Below are positions 16,465 through 24,260 of a stretch of DNA of 64,000 bases, in pieces. How positions within the stretch are numbered: the first letter of the stretch is position 1; each line of letters begins with the position of its first letter. Under the pieces are notes generated by a model. It worked only from the letters and a program-made list of their open reading frames with translations, ran no database searches and was not told where the DNA came from. This DNA comes from Alistipes sp. (GTDB lineage: Bacteria; Bacteroidota; Bacteroidia; Bacteroidales; Rikenellaceae): positions 1-64,000 of the forward strand of contig JAGBAX010000023.1 of assembly GCA_017938765.1 (NCBI GenBank). Direction: 5' to 3'. The position numbers were made by a program, and so were the translations under genes.

Positions 16465-16611
16465 TTAAAGATCGCTATAATCACCTGTTGAGCCAGCGTA
16501 GTACCCTTTTTTGAAGGATTCAATATCTTCGGGAGTGCAAGAAGTGCAAATTACACCAATTGTTAGTGCCCCAATAAGCATAATAACAACTTTTCTTAAA
16601 ATACTTTTCAT
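16465..16611 (-). CDS. Small lipoprotein-like peptide (48 residues)
   Basis: A short open frame starting at 16611 encodes MKSILRKVVIMLIGALTIGV followed by ICTSCTPEDIESFKKG and a tail ending YAGSTGDYSDL. A basic N-terminus, a hydrophobic segment and a Cys after TS, as in Bacteroidetes lipoproteins, suggest an exported, lipid-anchored peptide. The mature part would be only about 24 residues with a Gly/Tyr-rich end. It lies 23 bases upstream of the secreted protein at 16097-16441, on the same strand. No family is recognised. Confidence 0.5.
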   Translation of the reverse strand: MKSILRKVVIMLIGALTIGVICTSCTPEDIESFKKGYYAGSTGDYSDL

Positions 16612-16696
16612 TAACTTATAATATTATGAAATTCCTACTCACTTAACGGCTTTTCAGATTCTCCGTGTTCCATTGTGTTTGGGTTGGGTATGCACA

Positions 16697-16942
16697 AAAA
16701 AAAGCGTGGAACTTTTAAATATTCCCCGCTTGTGGTGTCTGGCATAACCATGATAGAAGAATAGTATAAAAGCCCACGACTACACGTGAGCATTTCAACT
16801 ATTATACCCCTCCATCACTTAATTAGTTGCCAGACTGTCAAGCGGAAAGAATAATGTTAAAACACTTTTTCCTAATATGTCTAAAATGTGCGTACCTTAA
16901 TACGCTAATTCTTCATAGGCAAATTCTATTTTTTGTTTTACT
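16697..16942 (-). ncRNA. Structured small RNA, possibly 6S-like
   Basis: On the minus strand a strong promoter (16949-16980) precedes about 245 bases without an open frame. The RNA would contain a short hairpin (GCGTA/TACGC) and then a long rod: CAAGCGG/CCGCTTG (16839-16845 with 16726-16732), TGCCAGA/TCTGGCA (16828-16834 with 16738-16744), TTATAC/GTATAA (16802-16807 with 16764-16769) and CGTG/CACG at the tip, with large internal loops between. A terminator hairpin (16704-16729) followed by eight T's on the minus strand ends it. A rod with a wide central bubble and own promoter is the form of 6S RNA, but I cannot confirm that identity. Confidence 0.5.
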
Positions 16943-16948
16943 ATGTTA

Positions 16949-16980
16949 CAAAAATAGTAATTTATTTTGATTGTGCAAAA
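16949..16980 (-). promoter_or_regulatory. Promoter of the minus-strand small RNA
   Basis: Read on the minus strand: TTTTG, a 19-bp spacer, then TATTTTTG. This fits the Bacteroidetes consensus and predicts a start near 16942. Confidence 0.6.
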
Positions 16981-17136
16981 AATGTATTAATAAATCGTTA
17001 TCGTGAGAACCGCAGACTCGTGGCTATCTTCTACTTTATTTTTTGAACATCTGCTTTTAGAGATTATGTGTGTGGGGGGCTATGGATAATAGGGTATTAA
17101 TAGTTGTCCTATTTTATTTGCCCTATACCCCTACTC

Positions 17137-17168
17137 TTGTTACTAAAAACTTTTAACGTTTAATTTTG
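17137..17168 (+). promoter_or_regulatory. Promoter of the plus-strand small RNA
   Basis: TTG (17137-17139), a 21-bp spacer and TAATTTTG (17161-17168). The only thing downstream on this strand before the convergent kinase gene is a pair of hairpins. Confidence 0.5.
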
Positions 17169-17173
17169 CAAAA

Positions 17174-17250
17174 CTGATAGACCTCTCTGGCTTTTAGCCA
17201 GAGACTAATAAAAGGGGATGACTAATTTACTTTTTATCATCCCCTTTTGT
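17174..17250 (+). ncRNA. Putative small RNA of about 77 bases
   Basis: Downstream of the promoter at 17137-17168 there is a perfect hairpin, CTCTGGC-tttta-GCCAGAG (17185-17203), and then a terminator stem, AAAAGGGGATGA with TCATCCCCTTTT (17210-17248). No open frame of useful size is present. Promoter, hairpin and terminator within 115 bases suggest a trans-acting small RNA. The terminator is palindromic and also serves the kinase gene, which is the main reason for caution. Confidence 0.4.
17210..17248. terminator. Bidirectional terminator beside the nucleoside kinase gene
   Basis: A 12-bp perfect stem, AAAAGGGGATGA / TCATCCCCTTTT, with a 15-base loop. It lies four bases past the kinase stop codon. 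Confidence 0.75.
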
Positions 17251-17251
17251 G

Positions 17252-18922
17252 TTAATACTTAAAGCTACTGCCACCGACAAACTCGCGCAGCACTGAGTCA
17301 AGCGGAATTTCGTCTGGTGCGATTGGCACGAAGTTATCAAGGAACTCCAGCAGGCGATGAGCCTCGCCGTACTCTGGAACGGTATCTGGAATCTCGCGCA
17401 GGATAGGCTCTACGATAGGTCGTATAACGCCAAGCTCATAGAAGAGCGAGGTATTAACCATAACATCGGCATTCTCCTGATAAGGGAAGATATGCTTCTC
17501 CTCGCCACGGCGTACGCTTGGCCAGCGAGCGATAGTGTTATATGCGTTATTTCCGCGAGTGCGGTAGTCGCGTGTAATACGGCGCAGCAGGCGGTTATCT
17601 GTCGTATGGATGCGAGTAATGTTATCCATAGCTACCGATGTGAAGCAAGAGAGGTAAATCTTAAACTTCAGTCGCTCCTCAAGGGCAGGTGTAAGACGCG
17701 GGTTGAGCGCGTGGATACCCTCCATAATCAGTACAGAGCGCTCGTCTAATTTCAGCGGCTGATCGTGCCACTGGCGAGTGCCTGTGATAAAGTCGTAGCG
17801 CGGAATCTCAACACTCTGGCCATCAATAAGCTTTTTCAAATCATCATTCAGACGAGCAAGGTCAAGAGCCTCAAGAGCCTCGTAGTCATAATCTCCATTC
17901 TCATCCCTCGGAGTATTTGCGCGGTCTACAAAGTAGTCGTCTAACGAGATGAGTACTGGGTGCAGACCAAGCACGCGCAGCTGTATACCTATACGCTTTG
18001 CCGATGTGGTCTTGCCACTTGACGATGGGCCAGAGATAAGGATAACCTTAGCCCCACGCTCGCGGTTGGCCGCGTAGATTTTGTCTGCAATAAGAGAGAA
18101 TTGTCTACCATGAACAGCCTCGGCAATCTTAATTAGCTCGCTTGTATCTCCCTGCAGTATTCTGTCGTTCAGCTCGCCCACTGTAGGTACGCCCACAACA
18201 TCCATCCACTCGTGGAACTGGTGGAATAGGCCTGCCATCTTGTCGGCCTTAGGCACTCTACCCAGTCGCAGAGGAACAGTGCGGTCTGGCATAGCAACAA
18301 AAAATCCCTCGTTGTATGGAATAATGGCAAAGTTGTCTACATAGCCACTTGTTGGTGCAAGAGCGCCGAAGAAGTATCCGATTGTCTTTCCCATATAGTA
18401 GACATTGCTATAGAGGCGCGGTCTTGAGCGGAGCAGGGTAGCCTTATCGTTATATCCCGCCTCCTCAAGTTTGGCAACAATATCTGCTGTAGGCTCCTTG
18501 TGTCGCTCAATAGGGATATTCTCCGCCGCTATCTCGCGCACTTTTTGCTCAAGGGCTATGCACTCCAGCTCGCTAAAGGACTCTTTACCCTCCGCCTCAC
18601 AGTAGTAGCCAGAGCCAACAGAGTGGCGGATATGGAATGGATAGTCGGCAAAAAGCTCTGCCATAGCCCGCTGAAGTAGAAAGGCTACGGTGCGCTGATA
18701 TACACGATGTCCCTCAGAGTGCGAAATATCTATAAATCGCACCGAAATAGGGGTGTAGACGCGATAGTTCAGCTCCTTGAGGCGGTTGTTGACATACGCA
18801 GCAAGCACTGGATAGCTGTGTTTGAGAGCCAAACTCTTTGTCAGCTCCAGAAGAGTTGTACCCATCTGCACCTCAATGTGCGAAGCGGTATTCTCGCAAT
18901 AGACTTTGATATTGTTATCCAT
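17252..18922 (-). CDS. TGS/SAD-fused nucleoside kinase (uridine kinase-like)
   Basis: A 556-residue fusion typical of Bacteroidetes. An N-terminal TGS-like domain (about 1-65) and a threonyl-tRNA-synthetase second-additional-domain-like region (about 70-230) precede a phosphoribulokinase/uridine kinase domain. The P-loop is GPSSSGKTT (298-306), followed by LISLDDYFVDR and PRYDFITGTRQW, both usual in uridine kinases, and the LIMEGIHALNP strand. It probably phosphorylates uridine or cytidine with ATP/GTP; the synthetase-derived part lacks an obvious role and may regulate the enzyme. It is divergent from the 5'-nucleotidase gene, so the two could act in opposite directions on nucleosides. Confidence 0.88.
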   Translation of the reverse strand: MDNNIKVYCENTASHIEVQMGTTLLELTKSLALKHSYPVLAAYVNNRLKELNYRVYTPISVRFIDISHSEGHRVYQRTVAFLLQRAMAELFADYPFHIRHSVGSGYYCEAEGKESFSELECIALEQKVREIAAENIPIERHKEPTADIVAKLEEAGYNDKATLLRSRPRLYSNVYYMGKTIGYFFGALAPTSGYVDNFAIIPYNEGFFVAMPDRTVPLRLGRVPKADKMAGLFHQFHEWMDVVGVPTVGELNDRILQGDTSELIKIAEAVHGRQFSLIADKIYAANRERGAKVILISGPSSSGKTTSAKRIGIQLRVLGLHPVLISLDDYFVDRANTPRDENGDYDYEALEALDLARLNDDLKKLIDGQSVEIPRYDFITGTRQWHDQPLKLDERSVLIMEGIHALNPRLTPALEERLKFKIYLSCFTSVAMDNITRIHTTDNRLLRRITRDYRTRGNNAYNTIARWPSVRRGEEKHIFPYQENADVMVNTSLFYELGVIRPIVEPILREIPDTVPEYGEAHRLLEFLDNFVPIAPDEIPLDSVLREFVGGSSFKY

Positions 18923-18983
18923 AGTATTGAAAATTTTACCTCTTCAAAGATAGTAATTTTTATGCAACTCTGCAAAATTTTTG

Positions 18984-18991
18984 TACCTTTG
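18984..18991 (+). promoter_or_regulatory. -7 promoter box of the 5'-nucleotidase gene
   Basis: TACCTTTG, 18 bases before the ATG at 19010. I see no good -33 TTTG. Confidence 0.5.
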
Positions 18992-19009
18992 CGATATAAA
19001 TAGTTAGCA

Positions 19010-20431
19010 ATGAAAAAGATAATAGCACTACTTGTCACCATCGCAACACTTGCGGGTATACTTTTCTACCGCTCAAATATTCACGAGCGAGAGCTGGTCG
19101 TTCTCTCTACAAACGACATCCACGCTGTTATTGACAACTTCCCAGAGTTCGTTACAGCAGTAAATCTCTGCCGAGATACAGTCACTACACTTCTTGTAGA
19201 TGGTGGCGACCGCTGGACTGGCAACGCCTTTATTGACCGCGTGGAGGGCCGACTGCCCATCATTGAACTGATGAACCACGCCGGCTATGATGCCGTAGTG
19301 GTCGGTAACCACGAGTTTGACAAGGGCCCTGCAGTGCTTCAGGGGGCGATAGATTATGCCCATTTCCCGACACTCTGCGCCAATATGCAGAGCAATAATC
19401 CTGCCCTAACAACTCCACAAGGCTCTACAACAATCAAGACCCGCAACGGCATAAAAGTCTTTATTGCGGGTGTTGTGACAAACTACGACAACGGCCACCC
19501 AGATGGTAGCGACGATGTCTTTGAGGGGCTGGAGTTTTCTGACCCTATGGAGGCGGCCAAAAGTGAGCTTGAGAATCGCGGCAATGCCAATATTGCCATT
19601 CTGCTCTCACATATGGGCGATGATAAGGACATCAAGTTCGCAAGCGAAAATAGCGGCTACGATATGATTGTTGGCGGACATACGCATATGCGCGTGGATA
19701 CCCTTGTCGGCAAGACATCTATCGGTCAGACCGAGCGACTGCTCAGCCTGCTTGGTGTGACTCGCATTCGCCTGAAGGGTAATAAGGTTGTCAGCCTTGA
19801 TTACGAAAATATCTCCTTTGATGGCTACGCTGAGGATAGCGCTACACGAGAGATTGTGGACCGCATTGAGAATGACCCAGTGCTTGGCGCTGTCGTTGGA
19901 CAACTTGCCGACTCGGTAACCCATACGGGCTTTGCAAATATGGTTACTAAGGTTGTTGCTAAGGCTACAAAGGCAGATGTTGGCTTCTACCACTACGGCG
20001 GTATCCGCCTGCGTAAACACGCTGCAGGGGATATTAAACTGGCTACAGTATATAATCTTGAGCCGTTTGAGTCAAAAATTCATACTATTACGATGACCCC
20101 AGCGCAGATGCGACGGATGATTATCACAAAGTTTAACGACACTAAAAATAGCAAGGAGTCCCACCGTGTAGACCTCTTCAGCACCACCCCTTATACCATT
20201 ATTGTAGATGAGCGCGGCGAGGCTACGGATGTTCTCTTCCCAAAACTGCGCGAGAACCGCAAATATCGCGTTGCACTCTCGGACTATGTAGGCAAAAAAT
20301 ATGAGGATATCAAGGGCGAAAACCATACAAAACACGATATTTTGGTTGTTGACCAGCTACTCAAATACCTCAAAGAGTCGCCAGTAACCCCAATAGATAA
20401 CCAACCGCACCAAAAAATAGTAAAACGATAA
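19010..20431 (+). CDS. 5'-nucleotidase / metallophosphatase family protein
   Basis: A 473-residue exported or anchored protein with an N-terminal hydrophobic segment (residues 3-21). The metallophosphoesterase domain shows STNDIHAV (first metal ligands), DGGDRWTGNAF, VVGNHEFDKGP (GNHE box), LLSHMGDD and VGGHTHMRVD. A 5'-nucleotidase C-terminal domain follows (about 295-450) with YNLEPFESKIHTITMTPAQM, which binds the nucleoside. It should hydrolyse nucleotides or UDP-sugars in the periplasm. In many Bacteroidetes the two domains are separate genes; here they are fused as in UshA. Residues after about 455 are a short unstructured tail. Confidence 0.9.
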   Translation: MKKIIALLVTIATLAGILFYRSNIHERELVVLSTNDIHAVIDNFPEFVTAVNLCRDTVTTLLVDGGDRWTGNAFIDRVEGRLPIIELMNHAGYDAVVVGNHEFDKGPAVLQGAIDYAHFPTLCANMQSNNPALTTPQGSTTIKTRNGIKVFIAGVVTNYDNGHPDGSDDVFEGLEFSDPMEAAKSELENRGNANIAILLSHMGDDKDIKFASENSGYDMIVGGHTHMRVDTLVGKTSIGQTERLLSLLGVTRIRLKGNKVVSLDYENISFDGYAEDSATREIVDRIENDPVLGAVVGQLADSVTHTGFANMVTKVVAKATKADVGFYHYGGIRLRKHAAGDIKLATVYNLEPFESKIHTITMTPAQMRRMIITKFNDTKNSKESHRVDLFSTTPYTIIVDERGEATDVLFPKLRENRKYRVALSDYVGKKYEDIKGENHTKHDILVVDQLLKYLKESPVTPIDNQPHQKIVKR

Positions 20432-20506
20432 CTATCATACTATCAACCACTTGTAAAGGTGTGGCGACAAGCTTGCGATAATTTTTTAATTTTTTTCACA
20501 AAAAAG

Positions 20507-20538
20507 TTTGCAAGAATAAAATATTTGCTCTATCTTTG
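20507..20538 (+). promoter_or_regulatory. tRNA-Gly promoter
   Basis: TTTG, a 20-bp spacer, then TATCTTTG (20531-20538), about 48 bases upstream of the tRNA. Confidence 0.65.
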
Positions 20539-20585
20539 CACTCGCAATCAGGAAAAGGTTGCATTTCCGGAGCGGAAGTCTACAT

Positions 20586-20661
20586 GCGGAAATAGCTCAG
20601 TTGGTAGAGCACAACCTTGCCAAGGTTGGGGTCGCGAGTTCGAGTCTCGTTTTCCGCTCCA
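20586..20661 (+). tRNA. tRNA-Gly (anticodon GCC)
   Basis: The acceptor arm GCGGAAA pairs with TTTCCGC, the D arm contains AGCTCAGTTGGTAGAGC, the anticodon stem-loop is CAACC-TTGCCAA-GGTTG (anticodon GCC) and the T arm contains GTTCGAGTC. The mature part is 73 bases (20586-20658) and CCA is encoded. A partial copy of its 3' part lies 220 bases downstream. Confidence 0.95.
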
Positions 20662-20669
20662 AAAGCCAG

Positions 20670-20699
20670 AAAAGGTCGAGAAAACATCTCGACCTTTTT
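20670..20699 (+). terminator. Terminator after tRNA-Gly
   Basis: AAAAGGTCGAG and CTCGACCTTTT form an 11-bp stem with a 7-base loop, followed by T's. Confidence 0.8.
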
Positions 20700-20785
20700 C
20701 TTTTCTGCCTTTTGGTATATGTTACCTATCCCCCAAACCCCCTTTCTGTAAAGGGGGCTTATGGAGCGGAAAGCGTGGTTTGCAC

Positions 20786-20820
20786 GAGCGACCCCACGCT
20801 CCCCTCTCAGGGGGTTAGGG
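20786..20820. repeat. Dispersed GC-rich repeat, copy 1
   Basis: GAGC(G/A)ACCCCACGCTCCCCTCTCAGGGG recurs at 46030-46065, 25 kb away. It is preceded here by another palindromic segment, CCCCCTTT-ctgt-AAAGGGGG (near 20742). It looks like an intergenic repeat of the REP/BIME sort rather than a gene. Confidence 0.6.
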
Positions 20821-20861
20821 GGTGTAAATATAGTTCGCGATAAATGCCCGCGAATGCGGGC

Positions 20862-20875
20862 TCGAGTCTCGTTTT
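20862..20875 (+). repeat. Partial copy of tRNA-Gly 3' part (possible att scar)
   Basis: TCGAGTCTCGTTTT is identical to 20640-20653 within the T arm and acceptor stem of the tRNA. Duplicated tRNA 3' ends are typical att sites of tRNA-targeting integrases. Only 222 bases separate the two and no integrase is nearby, so this would be a scar. Confidence 0.4.
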
Positions 20876-20879
20876 GAGC

Positions 20880-21011
20880 CTAATCGAGGCGGGCAAGATT
20901 GACACAACGCCACTGATTACGCACCGCTACAAACTTACAGATATCGGGGCTGCGTACCACCTGTTTGAGAACAAGTTGGACGGAGTGATTAAGGTGGCGG
21001 TAGAGCCGTAG
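20880..21011 (+). pseudogene. C-terminal fragment of a zinc-type alcohol dehydrogenase
   Basis: The last 43 codons of a medium-chain dehydrogenase remain: LIEAGKIDTTPLITHRYKL, then TDIGAAYHLFENKLDGVIKV and a TAG stop. This is the usual end of Zn-dependent alcohol or sorbitol-type dehydrogenases (the T-P-L-I-T-H-R and A-Y-x-L-F-E motifs). There is no upstream coding part: homology begins right after the partial tRNA copy at 20862-20875. The rest of the gene was evidently lost in a rearrangement at this point. Confidence 0.75.
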
Positions 21012-21022
21012 GAATAAATGAT

Positions 21023-21472
21023 ATGAAGATATATAAGTTTGCAAAAATTTCGGCACGATGTTTCCCAACTATTGCCGACTTAAACAACCCTTGGATTTTT
21101 CCGGCGGATGTCGCTGTGGTCATAAGTGTAACGCCCCACTATGAGGCAAAAATAGTGGATGCCTTAAAAGTAAAAGGTATTGATTTTTACCATTATCCGC
21201 TTGAAGAGGAGGTTGATGACATAGGTTGGGAAAATATAAAACAAGCAGTAGAGATACTCCTCCGCTATGATAAGGAGGATCAAAGAATGATTGTTCATTG
21301 TGATTTCGGGCAACATCGCAGTCGTTTGGTTATTGAGGCTTTTTACTATGCAAAATATGGCGAACACCTTCAAGACGTGTATAAAGGCTTTGCAAATCAC
21401 TTGATATACGATTGTATGTCGCATTATTTACCTGAATTATCAGTTGTGGAAAAAGAGTTGCAAAAGTTATGA
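21023..21472 (+). CDS. Dual-specificity/tyrosine phosphatase-like protein
   Basis: A 149-residue cytoplasmic protein. It contains the cysteine-phosphatase signature HCDFGQHRSR (H-C-x5-R-S) at about residues 92-101, after the MIV strand, and an upstream acidic segment (PLEEEVDDIGWENI) where the general acid loop would lie. The length fits compact bacterial dual-specificity phosphatases. Its substrate could be a phosphoprotein or a phosphorylated sugar or nucleotide. The stop overlaps the ATG of the next (broken) gene by four bases, so the two were once an operon. Confidence 0.75.
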   Translation: MKIYKFAKISARCFPTIADLNNPWIFPADVAVVISVTPHYEAKIVDALKVKGIDFYHYPLEEEVDDIGWENIKQAVEILLRYDKEDQRMIVHCDFGQHRSRLVIEAFYYAKYGEHLQDVYKGFANHLIYDCMSHYLPELSVVEKELQKL

Positions 21473-21660
21473 TCGACCACCTTTTACAACCACTGATTTG
21501 CGAGCGTTTCATTGCAGATGCGCGGTATCGGAAGGGGCATTTGCGAGTGGTGAATGCATTACCCGAAAGGCGTGTATTGGGGGCTTCATTTGCCAGAGAT
21601 AAAGCAGATCGCAAAGAGGCTCGCACGCGAAGGTGGCGAGGTTGTGTTGCCAGATGGAAC
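21469..21660 (+). pseudogene. 5' part of an AlkD-type DNA glycosylase gene, frameshifted
   Basis: The frame begins with an ATG overlapping the phosphatase stop and reads MIDHLLQPLICERFIADARY, RKGHLRVVNALPERRVLG. At a run of five G's (21579-21583) the protein shifts frame; deleting one G restores LGLHLPEIKQIAKRLAREGG, a typical N-terminal helix of DNA alkylation repair (AlkD, HEAT-like) proteins. Homology stops near EVVLPDG, about 21640, and the sequence then runs into a T8G8 tract. The missing remainder, beginning AFEAVPSES, resembles the fragment at 53180-53768. The assignment of each half to AlkD is moderate; that they are one gene is inference. Confidence 0.6.
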
Positions 21661-21712
21661 GTGTCAAATTTGCATCAACGGAACCGAGGAGACTTGTTGC
21701 AGAAATAATATC

Positions 21713-21728
21713 TTTTTTTTGGGGGGGG
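21713..21728 (+). repeat. Homopolymer tract T8G8
   Basis: Eight T's followed directly by eight G's, downstream of the broken alkD-type fragment. Such tracts slip easily in replication and sequencing. Confidence 0.9.
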
Positions 21729-21787
21729 TAGGCGTAAACATCTCGGATAAAAAGAGACAAGAAGAATACCCAAAATCCATTATCATT

Positions 21788-21826
21788 ATTTAGAGATGTG
21801 GGGTAATTTACCCCACATCTCTAAAT
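21788..21826. repeat. Perfect 39-bp palindrome (19-bp arms)
   Basis: ATTTAGAGATGTGGGGTAA and its exact complement are separated by a single T. It lies between the alkD-type fragment and the end of the convergent catalase gene. It may terminate transcription from both sides, but the long perfect arms and lack of a T run are unusual for a terminator. Confidence 0.8.
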
Positions 21827-21885
21827 AAACAGTCTAATATTTCCACACATTAAAAGTATTATCGTAAATACACAAGCCCTTTAAT

Positions 21886-23388
21886 CTACCTCCAATCCCA
21901 CGCTGGATGGGCTGGATCTTCGGCTATGAGGGCCTCCGAGAGCAATAGCCCCAAAGCCTTGGCTACTCCCTCTCCATACAATGGGTCGGCGCGGTGGCAG
22001 TTGCGGATATGTCGCTGTTTGATAAAGAGTTCCGCATCGCCCATTGCGCGTGCTGTATTCTCGCAAGTAGCTCGCTGATCCTCCGCAGACATCAATCGCC
22101 ACAGCTTGCCCGGCTGTGTATAATAGTCGCTGTCGAGTTCGCGCTCGTCGTAGTTATAGACCTCGCCAGAAACCGCCAATGGTGGCTCTTTCAAGGCTGG
22201 GGAATCCTTCCACTCGCCATAGCTATTTGGCTCGTAGCCTATCGTGCGTCCAGCGTTATCGTCGGTCCGCATCTGGCCGTCACGGTGGTAGGAGTGGAAT
22301 GGGCAACGAGGGCGATTTACGGGTATCTCGTGGTGGTTCACGCCCAAGCGGTAGCGTTGCGCATCGCCATACGAAAAGAGGCGTCCCTGCAACATCTTGT
22401 CGGGCGAAAAACCTATGCCGTCGATGATATTCATCGGGTTGAATGCCGCCTGCTCTACCTCGGCAAAGAAGTTCTCGGGGTTGCGGTTGAGCTCCAAGAT
22501 ACCCACATCGTGCAGTGGAAAATCTCCGTGATACCACACCTTCGTAAGGTCAAACGGATTGATGTGATACACCTTCGCCTGCTCCTCGGTCATCAGCTGC
22601 ACCTGCATCTGCCAACGAGGAAAATCACCCCTCTCAATCGCCTCGAAAAGGTCGCGCTGATGCGACTCTCTGTCCTTCGCAATCACAGCCTCCGCCTCGG
22701 CATCGGTCATATTCTTGATGCCCTGCAAGGTGCGTAGGTGGAACTTCACCCAAGTGCGACGATTGTTGGCATCGATAAAGCTATATGTGTGACTACCAAA
22801 GCCGTGCATATGGCGGAACGAGGCGGGAATACCTCGTGGCGACATCGTAATCGTCACCTGATGCAACGCCTCGGGGAGCAGCGTCCAGAAGTCCCAGTTG
22901 CTGTTTGCCGAGCGCATACCTGTGCGAGGGTCACGCTTAATGGCGTGGTTGAGGTCGGGGAATTTCAGCGGGTCACGCAGGAAGAATACGGGCGTGTTGT
23001 TGCCCACCAAATCCCAATTGCCCGTATCGGTGTAGAATTTCATTGCAAAGCCACGAATATCTCTCTCGGCATCGGCTGCACCACGCTCACCCGCCACGGT
23101 CGAGAAGCGGACAAAACAAGGGGTCTGCTTGCCCACCTCAGCAAAGATGGAGGCGCGAGTGTACTTTGTAATATCGTGTGTCACGGTGAATATGCCGTAT
23201 GCCCCCGAGCCTTTGGCGTGCATACGGCGTTCGGGAATGACCTCGCGGTCGAAGTGGGCTAACTTCTCGGTAAGCCACGGGTCTTGAAGTGTTACAGGGC
23301 CTCGCACGCCTGCGGTTTGTGTGTTCTGATTATCAGCAATCGGGCGACCATTCTCGGCTGTTAGGTGTTTTTTGTCGTTCTGTGTCAT
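21886..23388 (-). CDS. katA: Haem catalase
   Basis: A 500-residue small-subunit catalase that converts hydrogen peroxide to water and oxygen. The catalytic His57 lies in [13 protein letters not shown], the distal Asn in VGNNTPVFF, and the haem-ligating Tyr in [20 protein letters not shown]. The C-terminal part ends normally (residues 440-500). There is no signal peptide, so it is cytoplasmic. It is divergent from the CatA-like gene. Its end faces a perfect 39-bp palindrome. OxyR-type control is common for catalases, but no binding site was identified. Confidence 0.95.
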   Translation of the reverse strand: MTQNDKKHLTAENGRPIADNQNTQTAGVRGPVTLQDPWLTEKLAHFDREVIPERRMHAKGSGAYGIFTVTHDITKYTRASIFAEVGKQTPCFVRFSTVAGERGAADAERDIRGFAMKFYTDTGNWDLVGNNTPVFFLRDPLKFPDLNHAIKRDPRTGMRSANSNWDFWTLLPEALHQVTITMSPRGIPASFRHMHGFGSHTYSFIDANNRRTWVKFHLRTLQGIKNMTDAEAEAVIAKDRESHQRDLFEAIERGDFPRWQMQVQLMTEEQAKVYHINPFDLTKVWYHGDFPLHDVGILELNRNPENFFAEVEQAAFNPMNIIDGIGFSPDKMLQGRLFSYGDAQRYRLGVNHHEIPVNRPRCPFHSYHRDGQMRTDDNAGRTIGYEPNSYGEWKDSPALKEPPLAVSGEVYNYDERELDSDYYTQPGKLWRLMSAEDQRATCENTARAMGDAELFIKQRHIRNCHRADPLYGEGVAKALGLLLSEALIAEDPAHPAWDWR

Positions 23389-23468
23389 AGTGAGAATTTT
23401 AAGTATCTACCTTTATATTCCCAAAATTGTGCCACATCATTATTGGTTTTATAGTTGCAAGTTGAGAC

Positions 23469-23501
23469 TTTTGTTCCTTTGCAAAGAAATTATTAATTTT
23501 G
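23469..23501 (+). promoter_or_regulatory. Promoter of the CatA-like gene
   Basis: TTTTG, a 20-bp spacer and TAATTTTG (23494-23501), 27 bases before the ATG. Confidence 0.6.
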
Positions 23502-23527
23502 CGACCCTTTATTAAAAAATTAGAGGT

Positions 23528-24145
23528 ATGAGAGAGATAAATCCAAAAGAGACAACCCGTGCCTACGCCTTTGAAATGTGGATGCAGGCACCAAATCCGA
23601 TGGTGACATTTTTCAAGACGCTCAATGTGTCGCGTCTTGTAAAGATTAGCCGCAGGAAAGGTCTGAAATTCAATATGTTGATGTGCTACTGCATCGGCCA
23701 TGCTGCCAGCGCAGTTAAGGAGTTTTATATGCTGCCCGTGGGTGGCAAGTTGATGCAGTTCGACTCTATTGCCGTAAATACCATTGTTGCCAATAGTGCG
23801 GGCGAGGTAAGTTCGTGCGACATCCCTTTTAGTGAGGATTTAGCGAAGTTTAATAGCGACTACTTGCGCCTCACCAAGCAGGTGGCTGAGAGCTGCACTG
23901 ACTTTGACCTCTCGGGGCAGAGTATGGTTATCGGCACCTCGGCATTGGCGCAGTATGAGATTGATGGCGCGGTGGGAATGTATAGCGGCATTTTCAACAA
24001 TCCGTTTATGATTTGGGGCAAGTATAAGCACGGCCTATTCAAGACCACGCTGACCGTATCGTTCCAATTCCACCACACCCAGATGGATGGTGCGCACGCT
24101 GCTCTCTTCCTCAGTCGTCTACAGGCAGAGATAGATCGTTTATAA
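23528..24145 (+). CDS. Chloramphenicol acetyltransferase-like (CatA-type) protein
   Basis: A 205-residue protein of the type A chloramphenicol acetyltransferase fold. The catalytic H-H-x-x-x-D-G motif is FHHTQMDGAHAA near the C-terminus, with the general-base His and structural Asp both kept. The N-terminal FKTLNVSRLVKISRRKGLKF and LMCYCIGHA segments also match. Such proteins use acetyl-CoA to modify small molecules. The sequence is divergent enough that chloramphenicol may not be the natural substrate, so resistance should not be assumed. No mobile element is attached, and the neighbour is catalase. Confidence 0.75.
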   Translation: MREINPKETTRAYAFEMWMQAPNPMVTFFKTLNVSRLVKISRRKGLKFNMLMCYCIGHAASAVKEFYMLPVGGKLMQFDSIAVNTIVANSAGEVSSCDIPFSEDLAKFNSDYLRLTKQVAESCTDFDLSGQSMVIGTSALAQYEIDGAVGMYSGIFNNPFMIWGKYKHGLFKTTLTVSFQFHHTQMDGAHAALFLSRLQAEIDRL

Positions 24146-24206
24146 CCACCACGCAGTCACTTATTTAGCTATCCCGAAGATACTATTTTGCCTTAGCCAA
24201 GGCGCA

Positions 24207-24240
24207 AAAAAACAGACCCCAAGAGAGTTTCTTGGGGTCT
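24207..24240. terminator. Terminator of the GH27 operon (minus strand)
   Basis: AGACCCCAAGA and TCTTGGGGTCT form an 11-bp stem; seven T's follow when read on the minus strand. It ends the leftward glycan operon. Confidence 0.8.
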
Positions 24241-24260
24241 ATAGTTGTATAGGGTTTGGA

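Noticed and set aside
20459-20843. Open frames across the tRNA and the repeat region
   Set aside because: They cross the tRNA-Gly, its terminator and GC-rich repeats in two frames and resemble no protein, so they are chance frames.
23528-24145. Acquired chloramphenicol resistance gene
   Set aside because: The fold and catalytic motif fit, but the sequence context is chromosomal with no mobile element, so resistance is not claimed.
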